Numbered from the stretch's first letter, positions 9,661 through 18,703 are shown. The stretch: DNA of 32,470 nt from Hyphomicrobiales bacterium (GCA_021775835.1 JAJFHC010000149.1:1-32470), one strand, 5' to 3'. Numbers and translations: made by a program. Notes: generated from the letters alone by a model not told the origin.

Positions 9661-10356
9661 ATGAAAATCAAATGGTTGGGACATTCCGCTTTCAGAATCG
9701 AAACCGGTAGTAGCGTCATTCTGATCGATCCGTTTCTGAGTGGCAGCCCGGTGTTCGAGGGCTCTGTCGAGGAAGCTGCTGTGGGATGCACCCATGTGGC
9801 GTTGACCCACGGTCATGACGATCATGTGGGCGACACGATTGATATCTGCAAACAAACCGGGGCAACCTTGATCGCGGTTTACGAAATCTGTGTTTACCTC
9901 AACGCCAGAGGCGTGGAAAACATCGACCCCACGAACACTGGCGGTACGATCAGGACAGATGATTTTGCGGTCAGTTTTGTCCGTGCAGACCATTCTTCTT
10001 CGGCTTCGGCTGAAAACGGCATGTTCAACTACCTGGGCAACCCTTGCGGCCTGATCATCACGCCAAGCGATGGTCCCGTTGTCTATCACATGGGGGACAC
10101 ATCGATATTTGGCGATATGGCCCTGATCAATGAGATGTACTCACCCGACATCGGCATTGTCCCGGTTGGGGACCGGTTTACGATGGATGGCCCAACGGCG
10201 GCATTGGCCTGCAAGAGGTATTTTGACTTCAAGACAGTCATTCCAAGTCACTACGGGACTTTCCCCATAATCGAGCCCGATGCATCGAAGTTTCTGGCGG
10301 AAATGGATGGGGAAAACGTGACCGTCCTTGAGGTCGGCGGGGCACTGGACGTGTGA
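9661..10356 (+). CDS. UPF0173 metal-dependent hydrolase (metallo-beta-lactamase fold)
   Basis: This 231-residue protein belongs to the YtkL/UPF0173 branch of the metallo-beta-lactamase superfamily; the natural substrate is not established. The N-terminus MKIKWLGHSAFRIE is diagnostic. The metal motif is THGHDDHVGD (His50, His52, Asp54, His55). Further ligand positions are visible in the DHSSS segment, the VYHMGDTSIFGDM strand and the late PSHYGTFP histidine. The ATG is preceded by CAGGAGACGATCAGC, a good ribosome-binding site. It is divergent from ruvX and followed by an aldehyde dehydrogenase 86 bases later. Confidence 0.9.
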   Translation: MKIKWLGHSAFRIETGSSVILIDPFLSGSPVFEGSVEEAAVGCTHVALTHGHDDHVGDTIDICKQTGATLIAVYEICVYLNARGVENIDPTNTGGTIRTDDFAVSFVRADHSSSASAENGMFNYLGNPCGLIITPSDGPVVYHMGDTSIFGDMALINEMYSPDIGIVPVGDRFTMDGPTAALACKRYFDFKTVIPSHYGTFPIIEPDASKFLAEMDGENVTVLEVGGALDV

Positions 10357-10442
10357 GATTCGCCGGGATTGGTGTTTGACTTGCCTTGAAACACAGGGCA
10401 TGGCACAGATCAGAAAATCCCCGATATCACAGGAGCATCCCC

Positions 10443-11888
10443 ATGCAGCGCAAGACTGATTTTTACATCAACGGGCAGTGGACGGCACCCGTCGTCGCCA
10501 ACGATTTCGACGTGATCAACCCAGCCGATGAATCGCCGTTTGCCACCATTTCTCTCGGCAGCAAGGCCGATGTGGACAAGGCCGTCGCTGCTGCCCGGAC
10601 AGCGTTCGAGAGCTGGAGCGTCACCAGTCGCGAAGAGAGACTGGCCCTGCTCGAGAAACTGGCTGAAATCTATGCTGCCCGGACCGGCGAAATGGCGGTT
10701 GCGATTTCCAATGAAATGGGTGCACCGATGGTTCTGGCGACCCAGGCCCAGGCAGCTGCCGGGCTTGGTCACATCAAGGCGTTCATCCGGACACTCAGGG
10801 ACTTCACGTTTGAACATCCATTGCGCGACAATGCGACAAACGAGCAGATTGTCTATGAGGCTATCGGCGTGTGCGGTCTGATCACGCCCTGGAACTGGCC
10901 CATGAACCAGGTTGCCCTGAAGGTCGTGCCGGCGATCGCTGCCGGCTGCACGGTTGTTCTCAAGCCTTCCGAGATTGCGCCGATGTCCTCTCTTCTGTTT
11001 GCCGATTTCATGGATGAGGCGGGCTTCCCGGCCGGCGTGTTCAATCTGGTCAATGGCGACGGACCGACGGTCGGCGAGGCCATGTCGAGCCACCCCGACA
11101 TCGACATGATGTCCTTCACCGGTTCCACCCGAGCGGGAACTGCCGTTACGAAAGCTGCTGCTGATACCGTGAAGCGCGTGACCCTGGAGCTGGGCGGCAA
11201 GTCGCCAAACATCGTATTTGCCGATTCCGACCTGCCGAAAGCCGTTAAATCCGGTGCGCTTCATTGTTTCAACAACACTGGCCAGTCGTGCAATGCACCG
11301 ACCCGGATGATCGTTGAACGATCGGTTTATGAAGACGCGGTCAAGATTGCCGTGGAAACCGCCAACAAAACTGAAGTGGGGAACCCGGCCGACGAGGGGC
11401 GTCATATCGGTCCGCTGGTCTCTGAAATGCAGTTCAACAAGGTTCAAGGCCTGATCGAGAAGGGCATCGACGAAGGCGCACGGCTCGCCGCCGGTGGTCC
11501 GGGACGCCCGGAAGGTTTCAACCGAGGCTATTATGTGCGGCCGACCGTGTTTGCCGATGTGACCAACGACATGCACATTGCCCGCGAAGAAGTCTTTGGG
11601 CCGGTGTTGTCCATGATCGCGTTTGACACGGAAGAAGATGCCATCGCAATTGCCAACGACACGGACTATGGCTTGGCAGCCTATATCCAGACAGGCGATC
11701 AGGCCCGTGCCCATAAGGTTGCAAAGAAGTTGCGTGCCGGCATGGTACTGATCAATGGGGCGTCGCGCGCGTCGGGCAGCCCCTTCGGCGGTTACAAGCA
11801 GTCCGGAAACGGCCGCGAAGGCGGCAAATGGGGTCTTGAGGACTTCCTGGAAGTAAAAGCCATCAGTGGCTGGCAGCCGGACCTCTGA
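10443..11888 (+). CDS. NAD(P)-dependent aldehyde dehydrogenase family protein
   Basis: This is a 481-residue aldehyde dehydrogenase that oxidises an aldehyde to the acid with NAD(P)+. Visible are the cofactor segment ITPWNWPMNQVALKVVPAI, FTGSTRAG, the catalytic-base glutamate in LELGGKSPNIVFADSDL, and the nucleophilic cysteine in FNNTGQSCNAPTRM. The EEVFGPVLSMIAFDTEEDAI segment and a C-terminal PFGGYKQSGNGREGGKWG follow. The ATG at 10443 has AGGAG upstream; a longer TTG start at 10386 is unlikely. The substrate is unknown. The neighbourhood contains amine-catabolism genes several kilobases away, but nothing ties this enzyme to them directly. Confidence 0.93.
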   Translation: MQRKTDFYINGQWTAPVVANDFDVINPADESPFATISLGSKADVDKAVAAARTAFESWSVTSREERLALLEKLAEIYAARTGEMAVAISNEMGAPMVLATQAQAAAGLGHIKAFIRTLRDFTFEHPLRDNATNEQIVYEAIGVCGLITPWNWPMNQVALKVVPAIAAGCTVVLKPSEIAPMSSLLFADFMDEAGFPAGVFNLVNGDGPTVGEAMSSHPDIDMMSFTGSTRAGTAVTKAAADTVKRVTLELGGKSPNIVFADSDLPKAVKSGALHCFNNTGQSCNAPTRMIVERSVYEDAVKIAVETANKTEVGNPADEGRHIGPLVSEMQFNKVQGLIEKGIDEGARLAAGGPGRPEGFNRGYYVRPTVFADVTNDMHIAREEVFGPVLSMIAFDTEEDAIAIANDTDYGLAAYIQTGDQARAHKVAKKLRAGMVLINGASRASGSPFGGYKQSGNGREGGKWGLEDFLEVKAISGWQPDL

Positions 11889-11900
11889 GCCACAGACTGA

Positions 11901-11931
11901 AGAGGCGGTCTCGTTGTCCGGGGCCGCCTCA
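11901..11931 (+). terminator. Stem-loop after the aldehyde dehydrogenase gene
   Basis: A 7-base perfect stem (GAGGCGG at 11902–11908, CCGCCTC at 11924–11930) follows the aldehyde dehydrogenase stop by about 13 bases. There is no clear T-run behind it, so it is only a weak candidate for an intrinsic terminator. Confidence 0.4.
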
Positions 11932-12010
11932 TACTCTGCGTATGGTGCGTCACAAATCGTGGTAGACCCTTGAGACCAACGTCATTGCCGGGCTTGATCC
12001 GGCGATTCGC

Positions 12011-13363
12011 CTAAAAGAACTGCAGGTATCGTTCCTGTTCCCAGTCGGAGACGTGATTGAGGTAACTCATCCATTCCTGGCGTTTGTAGGTAAGCCAGGC
12101 GTCAAACATTTCCTGTCCGAAGACTGATTTTGCCAGGGGGCTTCGAGAGAATTCTTCTAGGGCCTCGCCCAGAGTTCTGGGCAGCATTGAGACGCCAAGC
12201 GCCTCAAGTTCTGATTCAGTCTTCAGGTACATGTTTTCAGTGTGCGGGTCGCCGGGGTCGAGGCCTTCGCGAATCCCCTCCAGGCCGGCCGCCAGGACCA
12301 AAGCGCCGCCCAGGTAAGGATTGCAAGCGGAATCCGCCGCGCGCAGTTCCACCCGGCCACCGCCCTTGGGAATGCGCAGCGTATTGGTGCGGTTGTTGTC
12401 ACCGTAACACTTGAAGATCGGTGCCCAGGTGAAGCCGGAATTGCTGCCCTTGAGGATCAGGCGTTTGTAGCTGTTGACGGTGGGCGCGACCACGGCGGTC
12501 AGCGGTGAAAGATGGCGCAGGACGCCGGCCAGGAACTGATAGCCGACCTCGGACAGGCCGCATCCGCGCGGATCGTTTTCGGATTCGAACAGGTTGCGGC
12601 CGGTTTCCAGATCGTAGAGCGACATGTTGAAATGCGCGCCGCTGCCGGCGTAGTCAGGGAAGGGTTTGGGCATGAAACTGGCGAATCCGCCGTGTTGCCG
12701 GGCAATCTCGTTCGCCATCATCCTGAAGAACACAAACCGATCGGCCATGGTCATTACGTCTGCATAGGCAAAGTCGATCTCAAACTGGCCGATCCCGTCC
12801 TCATGGTCGAAGGAATAGACGTCCCAGCCAAGATCGTTCATGGAACCGACGAGTTCCGACATCCAGGGCAGGTTGTCGAGAAGCCGCGAAACGTCATAGG
12901 CCGGCTTGGCAAGGTGGTGCTTGACGCTCATGGGCACATAGGACCCGTCGTCGTCTTCGGTAAAGACAAAGAACTCGGCTTCAACGCCAAGGTTGAGGCC
13001 GAACCCGAGTTCGGCGGCCTGTGCCGTGACGCGATTGAGTATGTTGCGGCTGCAGGGTTCAAAGGGTTTGCCTTCGCTCCACAGATTGCTGGCGAACCAT
13101 GCGACGTTGGACTGCCAGGGTTGAATCATGCAGGACGCGGGGTCCGGATGTGCCGCGATCTCTTCGTCGTTCACCTCCTGAGGCACGCCTTCCAGTGCAG
13201 CGCCGGTGAACATTTCGGAGCCGCCCATCATGTCATCGAAATGGGCGATCGGGACCATCTTGGCCTTGGAAATGCCGTGCATGTCGACATAACTCGGCAG
13301 CAGGTACTCTACGCCTGCCTTTTCAAGAGTTTGCCGAAGTTCGGAATTCTCTCCGCCTGCCAT
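12011..13363 (-). CDS. glnT: Type III glutamine synthetase / gamma-glutamylmethylamide synthetase-like
   Basis: This is a glutamine-synthetase-fold ligase of 450 residues. The fold is complete: a beta-grasp N-domain, then LGVEAEFF with Glu128 and Glu130 as metal ligands, DHEDGIGQFEIDF with Glu188 and Glu195, GSGAHFNMS with His244, and the NRTNTLRIP arginine region. The wording FTGAALEGVPQ, GWDVYSFDHED and FMPKPFPDYAGSGAHFNMSL matches the GlnT/GmaS group, whose studied members make either glutamine or gamma-glutamylmethylamide from methylamine. It lacks the adenylylation-loop pattern I would expect of GlnA. It stands alone on the minus strand, divergent from gatC. The presence of a sox operon 7 kb away makes a methylated-amine role worth testing, but the mgsABC genes are absent here. 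Confidence 0.82.
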   Translation of the reverse strand: MAGGENSELRQTLEKAGVEYLLPSYVDMHGISKAKMVPIAHFDDMMGGSEMFTGAALEGVPQEVNDEEIAAHPDPASCMIQPWQSNVAWFASNLWSEGKPFEPCSRNILNRVTAQAAELGFGLNLGVEAEFFVFTEDDDGSYVPMSVKHHLAKPAYDVSRLLDNLPWMSELVGSMNDLGWDVYSFDHEDGIGQFEIDFAYADVMTMADRFVFFRMMANEIARQHGGFASFMPKPFPDYAGSGAHFNMSLYDLETGRNLFESENDPRGCGLSEVGYQFLAGVLRHLSPLTAVVAPTVNSYKRLILKGSNSGFTWAPIFKCYGDNNRTNTLRIPKGGGRVELRAADSACNPYLGGALVLAAGLEGIREGLDPGDPHTENMYLKTESELEALGVSMLPRTLGEALEEFSRSPLAKSVFGQEMFDAWLTYKRQEWMSYLNHVSDWEQERYLQFF

Positions 13364-13647
13364 ATTCGTGTGCCCCGCAGTTTGATGAATGGAAATTCGC
13401 TGAAGACCGGCAGTTAAGCACCGCGACCGGACCCCGGCAAGTCTTGCAAGGGAGACGCAGACCAGCGCCTACAGGCCGGCCAGCGAAATGACTTGCCGGC
13501 GATACAGGTGATTGGCCGTATTGCGGGCAATGCGGTGTGGTGGTATCTAACGCGCCAATTGGACGTTCTTGCAATGAAACCCAGCCGCAGCGCTCTCGCC
13601 TGAAGTATAGGGGCGGGCGGTGCGCAGAGCCCAAATGAGGATCTCAC
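13364..13647. promoter_or_regulatory. Divergent glnT/gatC intergenic region
   Basis: A 284-base gap lies between two outward-facing genes and should hold both promoters. I see no convincing hexamer pair, NtrC-like site or hairpin. GAGGATCTCAC just before the gatC ATG acts as its ribosome-binding site. Confidence 0.4.
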
Positions 13648-13935
13648 ATGTCGGTGGACCAGGCAGCGGTTCGTCACATAGCACGGCTTGCCCGTATCGC
13701 TGTGACGGATGAAGAATCGGTAGCGTTGGAGGGAGATCTCAACGCCATACTCAACTGGGTGGAACAGCTTGAATCAGTCAATACCGACGGTGTTGAACCC
13801 CTGACGAGTGTCGTTCACATGGACATGAAGAAACGGGACGACGTCGTTAATGATGGCGACTGTGCCGACGATATCGTGGCGAATGCGCCGGCGAAAGCGG
13901 ATCATTTTTTCGTTGTTCCCAAAGTTGTAGAATAG
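13648..13935 (+). CDS. gatC: Asp-tRNA(Asn)/Glu-tRNA(Gln) amidotransferase subunit C
   Basis: GatC is the small stabilising subunit of the GatCAB amidotransferase, which converts mischarged Glu-tRNA(Gln) and/or Asp-tRNA(Asn) into Gln- and Asn-tRNA. The 95-residue protein has the family's N-terminal helix ([12 protein letters not shown]), the [25 protein letters not shown] segment and the C-terminal [11 protein letters not shown] that contacts GatA. Length and start are normal. It lies 10 bases before gatA and begins the operon. Confidence 0.96.
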   Translation: MSVDQAAVRHIARLARIAVTDEESVALEGDLNAILNWVEQLESVNTDGVEPLTSVVHMDMKKRDDVVNDGDCADDIVANAPAKADHFFVVPKVVE

Positions 13936-13945
13936 GAGAGCTTGG

Positions 13946-15427
13946 ATGACCGATCTCACGGCTCTTACACTTTCGCAGGCCCGTGACGGCCTCAAGGCGC
14001 GTGAATTTTCCGCTGTGGAACTGACGGAAGCTTTCAACAATGCTGTTGCGTCCGCGGAAGCCCTGAACGCCTATGTGCTGGCGACGCCGGAAAAGGCGCT
14101 GGATATGGCACGGGCAAGCGACGAGCGTCTGGCCCGCGGTGAAGGCGGAATTCTCGAAGGACTGCCCGTTGGCGTCAAGGATCTGTTCTGCACCAAAGGA
14201 GTGCGCACGACGGCCAGCAGTCACATCCTCGACGATTTTGTCCCGACATACGAATCCACGGTTACCGCCAACATGTGGCGCGACGGGGCGGTCATGCTGG
14301 GCAAACTCAACAATGATGAGTTCGCCATGGGCTCGTCCAATGAAACCAGCTACTACGGACCGGTGACCAACCCCTGGCGCAAGGATGGCTCCAACATGGC
14401 GCTGGTTCCCGGCGGTTCGTCGGGAGGATCCGCATCGGCAGTTGCCGCACGTATCGCCCTTGCCGCGACAGCGACCGACACGGGTGGTTCCATCCGTCAG
14501 CCGGCAGCGTTTACCGGTACGGTCGGTATCAAGCCTACATACGGTCGTTGTTCGCGCTGGGGCATCGTTGCGTTTGCGTCGTCACTCGATCAGGCTGGGC
14601 CCCTGACGCGAACAGTGCGCGATTCCGCCATCATGCTCCAGTCAATGGCAGGCCATGATCCGAAAGACACCACAAGCGTCGATGTCGGTGTACCCGACTA
14701 TGAGAAGGCCCTGACAGGTAACATCAAGGGGCTCAAGGTCGGCATCCCGAAGGAATACCGGGTCGAAGGAATGCCTGCTGACGTCGATGTCCTGTGGAAC
14801 AAGGGCATCGAGTGGCTCAAGGCGGCGGGTGCAGAGATCCGCGACGTCAGCCTGCCGCATACAAAATATGCCTTGCCTGCCTATTACATTGTGGCACCGG
14901 CAGAGGCTTCGTCTAACCTCGCCCGCTATGACGGTGTTCGCTACGGTCTGCGTGTGCCGGGTGACGACATCATCGACATGTATGAGAAAACACGATCGGC
15001 CGGGTTCGGGGCGGAAGTGAAACGCCGTGTCCTGATCGGAACCTACGTGCTGTCTGCCGGTTATTACGATGCTTACTACCTGAAAGCACAGAAAGTCCGC
15101 ACTCTGATCGCGCGTGATTTCGAGAAAGCCTACGAAGAGGTGGATGTCCTTCTGACGCCATCAACACCGAGTCCGGCCTTCGGTATCGGAGAGCGCAGTG
15201 GCGATCCGATTGCGATGTACCTGAACGACATTTTCACCGTCACGGTCAACATGGCCGGATTGCCTGGCATGTCGGTGCCGGCGGGTTTCAGCGAGGATGG
15301 CCTGCCCATGGGATTGCAGATCATCGGCAAGGCGTTTGACGAGGAAACGGTTCTCAAGGTCGGGGGCGTGATCGAAGAGGCCGCAGGCTTCATGCCGCCA
15401 CCGGCCAACTGGTGGAGCACGCAGTGA
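13946..15427 (+). CDS. gatA: Asp-tRNA(Asn)/Glu-tRNA(Gln) amidotransferase subunit A
   Basis: GatA is the amidase-signature glutaminase subunit that releases ammonia from glutamine for GatB. The 493-residue protein contains the catalytic Lys of LPVGVKDLF, the glycine/serine-rich [13 protein letters not shown] and the [30 protein letters not shown] block with the Ser-cisSer-Lys triad. The start ATG has a GGAG site upstream and the gene overlaps gatB by one base (TGATG), so translation of A and B is coupled. Confidence 0.97.
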   Translation: MTDLTALTLSQARDGLKAREFSAVELTEAFNNAVASAEALNAYVLATPEKALDMARASDERLARGEGGILEGLPVGVKDLFCTKGVRTTASSHILDDFVPTYESTVTANMWRDGAVMLGKLNNDEFAMGSSNETSYYGPVTNPWRKDGSNMALVPGGSSGGSASAVAARIALAATATDTGGSIRQPAAFTGTVGIKPTYGRCSRWGIVAFASSLDQAGPLTRTVRDSAIMLQSMAGHDPKDTTSVDVGVPDYEKALTGNIKGLKVGIPKEYRVEGMPADVDVLWNKGIEWLKAAGAEIRDVSLPHTKYALPAYYIVAPAEASSNLARYDGVRYGLRVPGDDIIDMYEKTRSAGFGAEVKRRVLIGTYVLSAGYYDAYYLKAQKVRTLIARDFEKAYEEVDVLLTPSTPSPAFGIGERSGDPIAMYLNDIFTVTVNMAGLPGMSVPAGFSEDGLPMGLQIIGKAFDEETVLKVGGVIEEAAGFMPPPANWWSTQ

Positions 15428-16890
15428 TGGCTGACACGAGCAACAAACTGATCCAGGGCGCTACAGGCGACTGGGAAATCGTGATTGGCCTGGAAGTTCA
15501 TGCCCAGGTGGTCTCCGAGGCAAAACTGTTCTCCGGATCACCGACAGCTTTCGGCGGTAGCCCGAACAGTCACGTCAGCCTGGTCGACGCAGCAATGCCG
15601 GGCATGCTGCCGGTAATCAATAACGAATGCGTGCGCCAGGCGGTCAAGACCGGACTGGGACTGAAAGCAAAGATCAACCTGCACTCGGTTTTTGACCGCA
15701 AGAACTACTTCTATCCCGACCTGCCGCAGGGGTACCAGATATCCCAGTTTCAGCAGCCGATCGTGGGCGAGGGCCAAGTTGTGGTCGACCTCGATGACGG
15801 TTCTACGGCCGTGGTAGGCATTGAGCGTTTGCACCTTGAACAGGATGCAGGCAAAAGTGTGCACGATCAGCATCCCACCATGTCGATGGTCGATCTGAAC
15901 CGTTCCGGCGTGGCGCTAATGGAAATCGTCTCCAAACCGGACATGCGTTCTGCCGGCGAAGCCAAGGCTTATGTCACCAAGCTGCGGACGATCCTTCGCT
16001 ACCTGGGCACCTGCGACGGAAACATGGAACAGGGATCGATGCGCGCGGACGTCAACGTGTCTGTTCGTCGCCCGGGCGAACCTCTGGGCACACGGTGCGA
16101 GATCAAGAACGTCAACTCCATCCGGTTCATGGGGCTGGCCATCGAGTATGAATCCCGGCGTCAGATCGATGTTCTGGAAGAGGGCGGTGCCATTGACCAG
16201 GAGACGCGGTTGTTCGATCCCAAGACCGGCCAGACGCGGCCCATGCGTTCAAAGGAAGAAGCGCACGATTACCGCTACTTCCCCGACCCCGATCTCTTGC
16301 CGCTTGAGTTCGAACAGGCCTGGGTCGACGAGATCGCTGCCAGCCTGCCCGAACTGCCCGACGACAAGAAGGACAGGTTCGTCGCAGACTACGGTCTCAA
16401 CATCTATGACGCCGGTGTTCTTGCAGCCGACCGTGAGTCCGCGGACTATTTTGAAACGGTGGCTAACGGGCGTGATGCCAAGACGGCTGCCAACTGGGTC
16501 ATGGGAGAGTTGTTTGCCGGCTTAAATCGTCTCGAGGTCGATATAGCGGAGTCGCCAGTGTCGGCAGAAAACCTGGGACGGCTGATCGACCTGATTACAG
16601 ACGGAACCATTTCCGGGCGAATCGCCAAGGATGTGCTTGATATCATGCTCGCTGACGGCGGCGACCCGACACAGATTGTCGAGGAGAAAGGCCTGAGACA
16701 GGTCTCTGACACCGGCGCCATCGAAACGATCGTCGATGAAATCATCGCCGCCAATCCGGACAAGGTCGAGCAGATCCGGGAGAAACCAAAGGCCATCGGC
16801 TGGTTTGTCGGTCAGGTCATGCAGAAGACCGGCGGAAAGGCCAATCCTCAGGCGGTCAATGCGGTACTCAAGGATAAACTCGGGCTGTAA
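15427..16890 (+). CDS. gatB: Asp-tRNA(Asn)/Glu-tRNA(Gln) amidotransferase subunit B
   Basis: GatB is the kinase/transamidation subunit: it phosphorylates the mischarged aminoacyl-tRNA and uses ammonia passed from GatA. The 487-residue protein has [13 protein letters not shown] at the N-terminus, [49 protein letters not shown] and [23 protein letters not shown] in pieces along the core. The C-terminal YqeY/tRNA-binding tail ends [19 protein letters not shown] chose the ATG that shares its A with the gatA stop (TGATG); a GTG 15 bases earlier is in frame but less likely. Confidence 0.97.
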   Translation: MADTSNKLIQGATGDWEIVIGLEVHAQVVSEAKLFSGSPTAFGGSPNSHVSLVDAAMPGMLPVINNECVRQAVKTGLGLKAKINLHSVFDRKNYFYPDLPQGYQISQFQQPIVGEGQVVVDLDDGSTAVVGIERLHLEQDAGKSVHDQHPTMSMVDLNRSGVALMEIVSKPDMRSAGEAKAYVTKLRTILRYLGTCDGNMEQGSMRADVNVSVRRPGEPLGTRCEIKNVNSIRFMGLAIEYESRRQIDVLEEGGAIDQETRLFDPKTGQTRPMRSKEEAHDYRYFPDPDLLPLEFEQAWVDEIAASLPELPDDKKDRFVADYGLNIYDAGVLAADRESADYFETVANGRDAKTAANWVMGELFAGLNRLEVDIAESPVSAENLGRLIDLITDGTISGRIAKDVLDIMLADGGDPTQIVEEKGLRQVSDTGAIETIVDEIIAANPDKVEQIREKPKAIGWFVGQVMQKTGGKANPQAVNAVLKDKLGL

Positions 16891-16968
16891 GCGTCACTTG
16901 CACGAACGATACGGTGTCGTAAGATTTGGGTGAAGCAAGCCACTCACCTCGAACGATAAGGTATCCCC

Positions 16969-17670
16969 ATGTCACAGCGACCGATTGATCTTCACTATTG
17001 GCCGACGCCCAACGGTTGGAAAATCTCGATCATGCTTGAGGAATGCGGTTTGCCGTACAATGTCGTTTATGTGGATATTGCGGCAGGCGAGCAATTCGAG
17101 CCTGATTTCCTGAAGATTGCGCCCAACAACAGAATGCCGGCGATTGTCGATCCGGACGGTCCGGGAGGCGAACTTGTCTCGATATTTGAATCCGGCGCGA
17201 TCCTGCAATATCTCGGCAATAAGACCGGCAAATTTTACCCCGCTGACCCGCGTCAGCGCATTGTTGTCGAAGAGTGGTTGTTCTGGCAGATGTGTGGACT
17301 TGGGCCCATGGCGGGGCAGGCTCACCACTTCCGGCATTATGCCCCCGAGCCGGTCGACTATGCCATCAACCGGTACACCGACGAAGTAAATCGCCTCTAT
17401 GGCGTCATGAACAAACGCCTTGCGGGGAGGGATTTCCTTGCCGGCGACTATTCGATTGCCGATATGGCTTGCGTTGGCTGGGTCAAGCCCTATCAGCGCC
17501 AGGGCCAGGACATTGAGGACTTCCCCGATCTCAAGGCGTGGCTGGAGCGAATGCTCGCGCGCCCGGCGGTGGCGGCCGGCCTGGCCGTCGGCGAGGAACG
17601 ACGCCACTCCGTGGATATTGCCAAGGACAAGGACGTTCAAGCGATCCTGTTCGGGCAAAGAGCCCAATGA
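16969..17670 (+). CDS. Glutathione transferase, Ure2p/YfcG-like disulfide-bond oxidoreductase
   Basis: This is a 233-residue glutathione-transferase-fold protein. The N-terminal thioredoxin-like domain begins IDLHYWPTPNGWKISIMLEE; the T-P-N near residue 14 is the signature of the Ure2p/YfcG/YghU (nu-class) group, which reduces disulfides with glutathione. NNRMPAIVDPDGPGG contains the cis-proline and FESGAILQYLG the glutathione gamma-Glu site. The helical C-domain has the FLAGDYSIADMACVGWV capping motif. It lies 78 bases after gatB on the same strand, and I see no terminator between them. The physiological substrate is unknown. Confidence 0.88.
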   Translation: MSQRPIDLHYWPTPNGWKISIMLEECGLPYNVVYVDIAAGEQFEPDFLKIAPNNRMPAIVDPDGPGGELVSIFESGAILQYLGNKTGKFYPADPRQRIVVEEWLFWQMCGLGPMAGQAHHFRHYAPEPVDYAINRYTDEVNRLYGVMNKRLAGRDFLAGDYSIADMACVGWVKPYQRQGQDIEDFPDLKAWLERMLARPAVAAGLAVGEERRHSVDIAKDKDVQAILFGQRAQ

Positions 17671-17785
17671 GGCATCCGTGTTGAGCTAAGAACGCGCCGG
17701 AATACTGGTTCTTTGAATCCCCAATCGGCGGCAGCATGAACGACGGTTGTTTATAAATTAAATGTCGAATTGTCGCTTATGCTTA

Positions 17786-17798
17786 CGTAACTGTTACG
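17786..17798. repeat. 13-base inverted repeat CGTAAC-T-GTTACG
   Basis: A perfect 6+1+6 palindrome in the AT-rich leader. Size and symmetry suit a dimeric repressor or activator site. No cognate regulator is recognised nearby. Confidence 0.5.
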
Positions 17799-17828
17799 AT
17801 CTTGTTTTTACATTGTTTTAAACTGTTG

Positions 17829-17847
17829 GGAAATCAGGCGGATTTCC
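17829..17847 (+). repeat. Inverted repeat GGAAATC-AGGCG-GATTTCC
   Basis: A perfect 7-base stem with a 5-base loop. It could fold in RNA or act as an operator. It lacks a T-run, so I do not call it a terminator of the upstream transferase gene. Confidence 0.5.
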
Positions 17848-17892
17848 TAGAACTTCTCAGTCAACAAAAGATGAAACTAACGAATGATTAGA

Positions 17893-17905
17893 GTTTGATT
17901 CAAAC
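17893..17905. repeat. 13-base inverted repeat GTTTGA-T-TCAAAC
   Basis: A second perfect 6+1+6 palindrome, different in sequence from the one at 17786 but with the same geometry, about 150 bases before the Sel1 start. Confidence 0.5.
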
Positions 17906-17963
17906 AATATTAAGCGTGCCGTTTAACGCGATGTTGAACCCGACCCGGCAGCATTAGGGCATG

Positions 17964-17980
17964 CAAGGTGGGGAACCTTG
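17964..17980 (+). repeat. Stem-loop CAAGGT-GGGGA-ACCTTG
   Basis: A perfect 6-base stem with a purine loop, about 70 bases before the Sel1 ATG. In RNA it would sit in the 5' untranslated region, upstream of the ribosome-binding site. Confidence 0.45.
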
Positions 17981-18050
17981 CTGAACCAAAAATGCTCCTG
18001 GAGAAAACGATCTCAGGGGGGAGCCTAAGGGTAACAAGGGAGAAATCGTT

Positions 18051-18320
18051 ATGGCCCGTTTTGCGATGTCTGAAATCGAAACCGCTGAAATTTCACATGG
18101 TGTTGAAACCGCCGATGCGCTGTTTGGACTTGGTCTTGAATACTCGACCGGTCGCGATGTAGAAGCCGATCTTATCGACGCGCACAAATGGTTCAATCTG
18201 GCGGCGTTGAAGGGTAACCGCGCGGCACGTGATTATCGCGCCGAGATCGCCCAGGAAATGACCAGTGAAGAAATTGCAGAAGCACAGCGCAAAGCGCGTG
18301 AGTGGCTGAACAAGCACTAA
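18051..18320 (+). CDS. Small Sel1-repeat protein
   Basis: This 89-residue protein has one complete Sel1/TPR-like repeat: ADALFGLGLEYSTGRDVEADLIDAHKWFNLAALKGNRAARDYR fits the AxxxLGxxYxxGxGVxxDxxxAxxWxxxAAxxGxxxA pattern in two adjoining pieces. A lysine- and glutamate-rich amphipathic helix (ITS-like AEAQRKAREWLNKH) ends it. No signal peptide or membrane segment is visible, so it is probably cytoplasmic and acts by protein–protein contact. The ATG follows AAGGGAG with 7 bases between. A strong terminator begins at its stop codon, so it is a single-gene transcript. Its long structured leader suggests it is regulated or highly expressed; the function is unknown. Confidence 0.8.
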   Translation: MARFAMSEIETAEISHGVETADALFGLGLEYSTGRDVEADLIDAHKWFNLAALKGNRAARDYRAEIAQEMTSEEIAEAQRKAREWLNKH

Positions 18321-18350
18321 AAAAGGCGGCCAATACGCCGCCTCTTTTTG
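18318..18350 (+). terminator. Bidirectional intrinsic terminator
   Basis: AGGCGGC (18324–18330) and GCCGCCT (18337–18343) form a 7-base GC-rich stem with a 6-base loop, followed by CTTTTTG. An A-run on the other side makes it usable from the minus strand as well, where it would end the small secreted-protein gene whose stop is at 18407. Confidence 0.85.
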
Positions 18351-18406
18351 CTTTTCGTCGGCTTCATGTCATTTGTAAGAAACATCTGAAATGTGTCCGA
18401 TAGCAA

Positions 18407-18703
18407 TCAGTAATCAGAATAGGATCTGCTTGGGTAGAACAAGTCCAGGTCGTTGAAATTCTGAAACCGTTCGAAGAACACACGGTCCGCCTGCTTGCGG
18501 CGGTAGATCTCGGTTTCAAGGACGTCGGTTTGCTTTTCAATCTGAGCCTGGCGTGTATGAGACCGGGGCAGTGTATATGAGTCCGGGGTATAAACATGCC
18601 CCTGGGGTACGAAATACTCATCGGCTTGAGCCGGTGCGACGGGTGCATTTAAGCCAATCGCAGCCAGAGCGGCGATAGCGACAAGCGATCCAGAAAATTT
18701 CAT
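18407..18703 (-). CDS. Small predicted secreted protein of unknown function
   Basis: The 98-residue product has a clear Sec signal peptide: MKFSG, a hydrophobic core rich in Ala, Ile and Leu to about residue 20, and an AQA-D cleavage site near residue 27. The mature part of about 70 residues is polar and rich in Tyr, Arg, Gln and Asp, with a likely helix (RQAQIEKQTDVLETEIYRRKQADRVFFERF) broken by aromatic tails at both ends. There are no cysteines and no known motif. It would be periplasmic. It converges on the Sel1 gene, sharing the terminator between them. I do not recognise the family. Confidence 0.6.
   Translation of the reverse strand: MKFSGSLVAIAALAAIGLNAPVAPAQADEYFVPQGHVYTPDSYTLPRSHTRQAQIEKQTDVLETEIYRRKQADRVFFERFQNFNDLDLFYPSRSYSDY

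Larger units (their letters stand above)
17671..18050. promoter_or_regulatory. AT-rich, palindrome-rich leader upstream of the Sel1 gene
   Basis: These 380 bases without a gene are clearly richer in A and T than the flanks, especially 17750–17930. Four inverted repeats stand out: CGTAAC-T-GTTACG (17786–17798), GGAAATC-5-GATTTCC (17829–17847), GTTTGA-T-TCAAAC (17893–17905) and CAAGGT-5-ACCTTG (17964–17980). A purine-rich stretch then leads into the ribosome-binding site AAGGGAG before the Sel1 ATG. I infer a promoter and possibly a structured 5' untranslated region or a small RNA, but no known RNA family is recognised. Confidence 0.5.

Noticed and set aside
10410..11714. A 434-codon open frame on the minus strand opposite the aldehyde dehydrogenase gene
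   Set aside because: It is the antisense shadow of a well-identified gene with high-GC codon bias; its protein has no recognisable motif and no ribosome-binding site.
17910..17926. Two TTAA boxes resembling a CtrA site in the Sel1 leader
   Set aside because: The spacing is nine bases rather than the seven of the CtrA consensus.
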